Source of the DNA: Anabas testudineus
Taxonomy: Eukaryota > Chordata > Actinopteri > Anabantiformes > Anabantidae
Length of the DNA: 64,000 bases
Direction of reading: 5' to 3'
Assembly: GCF_900324465.2 (NCBI RefSeq)
Contig: NC_046619.1
Location: 17,568,637-17,632,636, forward strand
A model generated the notes under the pieces. The model searched no databases, was not told the DNA's origin, and saw only the letters and a program-made list of their open reading frames with translations. The stretch's first letter is position 1. Each line of letters begins with the position of its first letter. The position numbers and the translations under genes were made by a program. This document shows positions 59,701-64,000 of the stretch, one piece after another.

Positions 59701-60593
59701 ACTGTAGCAGAAGCTGGTGCAGCTGCGGAGGCAGGAGCTGAGGCAGAAGCTGAAGCTGGAGCAGCTGCCGTGACAGGAACTGAAGCAGAAGCTGAAGCTG
59801 TGATGACCGGAGCAGGAGCTGAAGCCGTGATGATCGTGATGACTGGAGCGGAAGCCGGAGCGGCCGTGATGACTTGAGCGGAAGCCGGAGCGGCCGTGAT
59901 GACTGGAGAGGAGACTGGAACAGGAGCCGAGGACGATGCAGAGCCGGGGGCCGGTGAAGCTCTCGGTCTCCGACGTGAGCGGCGGCGTTTAGCAGGGCCG
60001 TCCTCGGGAGCGCTAACCCGCAGAGCAAGGCGGGTTCCCCAGTATGGCGAGTTCTCGGGTTCGCTGGAGGCCCAGAGGTCCGGTCCTGGGGCCGACTGAG
60101 CTTTCAGCTGGGTGTAGATGTCCCGAGCCTCTGCAGGACTCAGGGCAACGGGCGTCAGGGGAGAAGGTGAGGTGTGTGTGTTGAGTGGAGCTGGCTGAGT
60201 GGGGAGGTCGTGACTGGGAGGAGGTGAAGCTAATGGAGTAACAGGCCGGCTAACAGCAGGGGAGGCCAGGGAGTCTGGATTGGATTGTTCATGGTGGAAG
60301 GATTTCTGGGATTTGAAGGTTTTGAGGTGAGACAGGATAAGGTCCTTGAGTTTTCTGAATTCTGTGTATGACATGAGGAAGTCCTTTTCTGTCAGGGTTT
60401 TAACGGCTAATCTGATGATGGTTGTGGTGTGTTCCAGGTTTCCAGGTGTGTTCAGGCATTTGAACAGATAGTCAGCTGCACTGTGCAGGTCCAGGTATTC
60501 TGCCCGCAGGGCATCAGAAAAAAGCCCGTAGTGCTCAAAACAAGGGCAGGGGGGAAGTATTATTTGGCCATTTAAGGGATCACGGGGATCCAT
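56778..60593 (-). CDS. Long repeat-rich frame inside the LTR element (gag-like position, unproven)
   Basis: One open frame of about 1,271 codons starts at MDPRDPLNG, 24 bases inside the upstream LTR, and runs into the other LTR. The first 200 residues or so look like ordinary protein (LFSDALRAEYLDLHSAADYL; many Leu and Lys), then comes a basic patch (KRRRSRRRPR). The rest is low complexity in ordered blocks: Ala/Pro/Ser/Val repeats, a 10-residue QSTSTPAPVL block about six times, a 6-residue PVLSPR block about nine times, a 15-residue SPGGSTQRSS-type block about a dozen times, and Pro/Ala repeats. Position suggests a Gag-like product, but no zinc knuckle or other Gag hallmark is visible. It could also be passenger sequence. 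Confidence 0.5.
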   Translation of the reverse strand: MDPRDPLNGQIILPPCPCFEHYGLFSDALRAEYLDLHSAADYLFKCLNTPGNLEHTTTIIRLAVKTLTEKDFLMSYTEFRKLKDLILSHLKTFKSQKSFHHEQSNPDSLASPAVSRPVTPLASPPPSHDLPTQPAPLNTHTSPSPLTPVALSPAEARDIYTQLKAQSAPGPDLWASSEPENSPYWGTRLALRVSAPEDGPAKRRRSRRRPRASPAPGSASSSAPVPVSSPVITAAPASAQVITAAPASAPVITIITASAPAPVITASASASVPVTAAAPASASASAPASAAAPASATVPVTAAAPASASVPASAAAPASASASASASVPASAAAPASAPASASVPASAAAPASAPASASVPASAAAPASAPASVPASAAAPASAPASVPASAPASAAAPASVPASAPASAAAPASVPASAPASAAAPASASVPASAAAPASVPASAPASAAAPASASVPASAAAPATATVPVTAAAPASASVPASAAAPASASVPASAAASASVPASAAASASVPASAAASASVPASAAASASVPASAAASASVPASAPASAAAPASASVPASAAAPATATVPVTAAAPATVTVPVSSAAAPASASVPASAAAPASASAAAPATATVPVTAAAPATVTVPVSTAAAPATVTTVPVSTTTATPATVAVPVTTATTTAPVLQSTSTPAPVLQSTSTPAPVLQSTSTPAPVLQSTSTPAPVLQSTSTPAPVLQSTSTPAPAPVSTTTTAPVLSPRPVLSPRPVLSPRPVLSPRPVLSPRPVLSPRPVLSPRPVLSPRPVLSPGGSAQRSSTPSPQSPGGSAQRSSTPSPQSPGGSAQRSSTPSPLSPGGSAQRSSSPSPLSVLSPQPLLSPGGSTQRSSSPSPQSPGGSTQRSSSPSPQSPGGSPQRSSSPSPQSPGGSTQRSSSPSPQSPGGSTQRSSPPSPQSPGGSTQRSSPPSPQSPGGSTQRSSPPSPQSPGGSTQRSSSPSLLSVLSPQSVLSPGGSMQRSSMPSLQPVPFMPPEHPPGAPQPALQTPPPEHLPGAPQPALQAPPPEHPPGAPQPALQASAPQPALQASAPGSRLSRRPLLAAGSPGVRSWQPALQASAPQPALQASAPQPALQASAPQPALPASAWWSCSSSVLLAGPPAASGPSARGSPVLFSVSPAASRSSTRGPAFWFVASSVLFAASRPSAGGPAGLSAAVRRRSCWSVCRLPAVRRRSCWSVCRLPAVRRRASWSAAPGPSSGPPPPARLGVLAFLVPSWAVWDPALGEGVLSPFRPGIRPS
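57236..59800. repeat. Nested minisatellite arrays inside the LTR element
   Basis: Several GC-rich tandem arrays abut: about 25-30 bp units (57236-57460), 45 bp units (about 57650-58240), 18 bp units (about 58240-58385), 30 bp units (about 58410-58600) and a degenerate GCAGCTGCGGAGGC-type array (58600-59800). Unit lengths are multiples of three in the clear arrays, so other frames and the opposite strand also stay open over hundreds of codons. Confidence 0.85.
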
Positions 60594-62149
60594 GGCCGCG
60601 GTTGGTCAGTTCGTACTGTCACAATTTAAGGAGGGGGACGAGGCAGGAATGAACTTAAACAGGATTTATTAACACACTACAAAAACCAGGGAAACTAAGG
60701 CGGGTGTCACCGACACTACAAAAACATGCAGAAACACGAAAACAAAGTCACAACTTAGGGATCAAAGGATGAAACAAAAACCACTGCACAAGGGCAGGAA
60801 AACACTCACGGGGAAAAAACAGGTAACACAGTCCAGAGTTCAGAGGGGGAACAAAGTCCAGGGAATCCAGGGGGGAAGCAGACAGGTCTGAGGAGGACAG
60901 GCAGGAACAGGCAGGTTTTGTAGGCACGGGAAACGGGTTGGGAGCGACGCTGAAGACAGGTTGGGAACGACGACGAACTGACAGAGGGGAAAAGGACTGA
61001 GGAGAGTTTTGTAGGGGAAAGTGGGCACAGGTGAGTCCAATGTTCAGCTGATTGCTGTGAGCAGAGGGAGAGAATGGGCTGGTGGGCGGAGTCCAGAGGG
61101 AGAGTGAGGTGGAGCAGTGAGGGAAATCCTCAGCTTGGCCTGATGCCAGGCCGAAACGGTGACAATATGTTCCTGTCCATTCAGGAGTTGTGGCCCAGTC
61201 TGATATTTCACAGAGATACATTCCTTCATCTTCGTAAGTTGTACTTAAAATGGTCAGGCTAATAAAATCCTTATTGTCATCTACCTTGAATCTGGATTCT
61301 GAAAACTCTTTTGAGTACTCAGATTTCTTTGAGCTCCTCAGCGTCACCATTAGTTTCAAAGTATCCCCAGCGCTCTGCCTGTACCAGTAAACTTCTCTAC
61401 GGGTGATCACAGATTGAGGCAGAACACAGGTGAATGTTACAGGTTCACCAAGTTGAACAGAGACCACCGGAGCCAGTGCATCTGAATTAAAAGAAAACAT
61501 ACAGGACAAATTCATGAAATATCAACTAATGTGGAAAAGCGACGATTTGTTAATTTGTTATTGAGAAAATCCTTGTTCTAAATAAAATATCACTTACATG
61601 CTTCTTGGAGCGTAAGCAGTGTCACCCACAAAACGATCATCTTGACATTGTCTCTCGGTGGCAGAGTTTTTGGTATTTCAGAGAGAGAGGGCGGTGAGAT
61701 AGTCATCATAGGTCAGATTGTCAAATGCGTCTCATTGGATGTCTCAGAAGACAGATTCTGAAGAGTGCTTCCTGTTTCAGACAGTCCATTTTGTGTCCAC
61801 GTTCGCTCGCTCACTTACACTCACACTGCATTTAAAAGACTAAATACATGCCACAGTTTTACGAAACACAAGTACAGAACAGCACAGATCCTACTGACAG
61901 ACTACAGTCAGTGTCCTCTCTGACATGTTTTGACAGCACCATTAGGACCAGAATACAGAGCTAATATACCCAGCGTTAGATGAAAAATTGGACAATAACC
62001 AACATTAATATAGGTGACAACATAAATGTCTGGAGTAAACTTCCAATCCATTCAACTTAGTCGCCACGAAATTTCACACAGCAGCATTAAAAGAGTAAAG
62101 ATTGTGTTTGATGCAAGATAAGCAAGAACACAAAAAATCTGAAACCGTG

Positions 62150-62335
62150 TCTTAACATCAGGCATCGCATGCTCGTCATGAGACAGTGGATGGTGTCCTG
62201 GGGCATCTCCTCCCAGACCTGGATTAAAGCATCAGTGAGATCCATGACAGTCTGTTGTGGTAATTAATGTTGAATGCACTGACACATCATGTCCAGTAGG
62301 TGCTCAGTTGGATTTAGGACAAGGTAACACGAGTA
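62150..62335 (-). mobile_element. Tc1-like transposon fragment
   Basis: The segment containing GGGGCATCTCCTCCCAGACC, AAAGCATCAGTGAGATCCAT and GTGCTCAGTTGGATTTAGG aligns by eye with the 3' half of the Tc1-like copies upstream of G1-G3, and runs a little past the point where those copies are deleted. It is a diverged remnant without ends. Confidence 0.55.
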
Positions 62336-62416
62336 TGTGCTCTTTATCCTTTGTGAAGACAAATGGAAGGGGCTACCAATTCCTGTTTTCTCTGATGAAG
62401 GTTAATCGGGCTGCAT

Positions 62417-62469
62417 GGTGCTAGGCTGGGAGCACAGGTTAGTCCAACCTGTTCTCTCAGCCTAGCACC
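62417..62469. repeat. Strong inverted repeat (hairpin)
   Basis: Arms 62417-62440 and 62446-62469 match at 22 of 24 positions around a 5-base loop AGTCC; the left arm begins GGTGCTAGGCTGG and the right ends CAGCCTAGCACC. It may be the end of a foldback element or a structured site. Confidence 0.85.
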
Positions 62470-63252
62470 GTGGCTGGACCCTCTACTTACCACCAATGTG
62501 ACTGAAATAGAGCTCATAGTTAGCTCCTGGAACAGCTAACAATATTTTAGTGACCAATTGTAAAAGATTTAAAAGGCAATTTCGCTTTATAACGTATCAA
62601 ATCTTTCAATGTGTCTGTCTATTGTTTACCACCGATTGTACCGTTTCCCTTCCTGTAATACTTTAATACATTCAGTTCACACATTAACCTAAAGAATACA
62701 AACACCTCTCTTTCAAACAACAGCAAGTACACACACAGCTTTTCACTACACTCTGCATCACCTGCTCACAGTGACCTTTTCTTACAGCTTATTTAATGAT
62801 GTTTTTAAAATAAATTAAGAAATGACTAGGTTTTATTTTGGTCACACACTGCTTTATAGTGTCGTCAGTGGCGGATCCAGCTGATATGCTGCCCTGGTCG
62901 AGGTACTACTTTTTTTTCTTGCTTTCCTTGATAAAAATCAACTACATTATCAAATGAAATCTACCCAGCAATTATATGAAATGGCAATATGACAATTTCA
63001 GTGTGACTGATTTTATTAGTGTACAAAGTAAGCAGTGTCTTTCGATAAGGGACCCCTGAAGTGACATGCCCTTACCCCTCCCACCTACCCATGTAGCACA
63101 GTACTGTAGAGTGGGAGACCTCTCCAGAACGGAGAGGGGGTATCCACTGTTGTGTTGCCCACCCATGTCTAAATCTGCCACCTGTATCTGAAATAATTTT
63201 TAAATATTTGCTAAAACATACACTATTTCATGTGTAGACAATAAAATACATA

Positions 63253-63692
63253 GGTCTACAAGACAGTGGTGAGACCAGCTCTGCTCTATGGGTTAGAGAC
63301 GGTAGCAGTGAGAAAGAGACAAGAGGCTGAGATGGAGGTAGCAGAGATGAAGATGTTGAGGTTCTCCTTAGGAGTGACCAGGTTAGACAGAATAAGGAAT
63401 GAGTACATCAGAGGGACGGCTCACGTTGCCTGAGTTAGCAACAAAGTCAGAGAGGCCAGACTGAGATGGTTCGGACATGTTCAGAGGAGGGATAGTGAGT
63501 ATGTTGGTAGAAGGATGTTGGAGATGGAGCTGCCAGGCAGGAGGGCAAGAGGAGGAGATATATGGATGTGTTAACAGAGGACATGAAGTTGGCTAATGAT
63601 AGGGTAGAAGATGTTCATGATAGATTTAGGGGGAAAAGGATGATTCACTGTGGCGACCCCTGATGGGAAAAGCAGAAAGAGAAGAAGAAGAA
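63253..63692 (+). mobile_element. RTE-type LINE, 5'-truncated insertion
   Basis: Only the last 440 bp of the same RTE family are present (VYKTVVRPALLYGLETV onward), ending in GAAGAAGAAG. A 16-bp target duplication, GACAATAAAATACATA, lies at 63237-63252 and 63693-63708. This is a typical dead-on-arrival LINE copy. Confidence 0.9.
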
Positions 63693-64000
63693 GACAATAA
63701 AATACATAAACTGAAGTGTTTTATTTCGTTCTGTCTATTGGTGTATTGTGTTTGTTTTTTTCTATTCTAATTTGGTCTGTACAGTAAAATGCTTGTTTTT
63801 CTGTTTGTTACGGGACATTCACATAGTAATCAAAACAGTAATGAGGAACAGGATCTTCAGGTAGAAAATTAGCATATATTGTAAAACTTTACAATGGATG
63901 TAACAACAACAAGTAAATTATTTGAACATCCTGTTAGTTTCAGAATGTTGCAGTTGCTATATAATATTCAGTTACTCAAGACTTTTTGTGCTAGACAGCA

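Larger units (their letters stand above)
56265..61164 (-). mobile_element. LTR retroelement, non-autonomous, very young
   Basis: Two direct LTRs of 548 bp (56265-56812 and 60617-61164) begin TGTCAC and end GTGACA on the plus strand and look identical by eye. The host 5-bp sequence ATATG is present on both sides (56260-56264 and 61165-61169), a typical target duplication. Read on the minus strand, a purine-rich tract (GGGGAGGGGG) lies next to the downstream LTR. No canonical TGG primer site follows the upstream LTR. The interior holds one long frame and no recognisable protease, reverse transcriptase or integrase, so it must rely on another element. The structure looks whole for a non-autonomous element. 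I cannot assign it to Gypsy, ERV or another LTR family from sequence alone. Confidence 0.88.
54916..61640 (-). pseudogene. L1: NITR-like receptor with V exon split by an LTR element
   Basis: Exons: leader 61598-61640 (MIVLWVTLLTLQEA), V 61165-61481 plus a last piece at 56247-56264, second Ig 55520-55882, transmembrane 55270-55383, tail 55133-55179 and 54916-55056. The two V pieces, counting the duplicated 5 bp once, add to 330 nt, the length of the G4 V exon. The V domain has FTCVL, VYWYRQS (the classic WYRQ form) and MYLCEIS; the insertion falls eleven codons beyond the WATTP segment's start. The second domain has six cysteines and ends FGDGVKVD. The membrane span carries a buried Asp (VVLVDLIVTG). 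The tail has WAYTAV and RIYTAV. All host parts are open, so the insertion is the only visible lesion and the gene may be intact in other individuals. Confidence 0.8.
61660..64000. other. Gene-free stretch upstream of L1
   Basis: An inverted CCAAT (ATTGG) near 61735 lies about 95 bp before the L1 leader and may be its promoter. Beyond that are the Tc1 fragment, the hairpin and the short RTE insertion. The rest holds nothing I can name. Confidence 0.45.

Noticed and set aside
56396-60028. A 1,210-codon minus-strand frame and plus-strand frames of 435, 424 and 258 codons within the LTR element
   Set aside because: They overlap the main frame and exist only because the tandem units are multiples of three and GC-rich, so stops are rare in all frames.

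Overview
This window is vertebrate, most likely teleost fish (probably a spiny-rayed lineage), nuclear DNA. The genes have six small exons with GT-AG introns, the repeats are fish types (Tc1-like DNA transposons, RTE and L2 LINEs, LTR elements), and the only host genes I can support belong to one family: novel immune-type receptors (NITRs), two-Ig-domain natural-killer-like receptors known from bony fish. The family call rests on the gene plan: a 43-nt leader exon, a V-type exon, a second Ig exon (usually six cysteines) ending in a J-like FGxGTK motif, a transmembrane exon, and two tail exons with tyrosine motifs. No tRNA, rRNA, CRISPR or bacterial-type operon was seen.

Layout. 1-6.5 kb: gene-free, with RTE debris and two copies of a recurrent intergenic module. 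6.6-28 kb: four minus-strand NITRs here called G1 to G4, plus a relic of a fifth. They form two tandem G pairs. G2 and G4 read open throughout; G1 and G3 are damaged. G1, G2 and G3 each have an internally deleted Tc1 element about 0.8-1.2 kb upstream of the leader exon; the matching site beyond G4 is empty. 28-36 kb: an L2 LINE fragment and three gene-less copies of the intergenic module. 37-54 kb: three plus-strand NITRs (H1, H2, H3), with H2 and H3 each facing a broken minus-strand NITR (K1, K2). H1 and H2 are open, while H3 has one frame break in its V exon but the best inhibitory tail in the window. 54.9-61.6 kb: a minus-strand NITR (L1) whose V exon is split by a 4.9-kb LTR element with two LTRs that look identical. 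61.7-64 kb: gene-free, with a Tc1 fragment, a strong inverted repeat and a short RTE insertion.

How the parts fit. All receptors would be type I membrane proteins on lymphoid or NK-like cells, with the V domain presumably contacting ligand and the tail sending or blocking signals. The extracellular halves are similar within each subfamily, whereas the tails differ sharply: two canonical ITIMs in H3, one TVYSAV motif in K1, TLYSDI in G1/G3, one WAYTTV in G2/G4, and imperfect motifs in H1/H2. The locus looks like an actively duplicating, recombining and decaying receptor cluster.

All exon borders were read by eye from splice signals and paralogue comparison. No database search was possible, so family names are from recognition. 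Several single-base differences in G1, G3 and H3 could be assembly errors rather than real decay.
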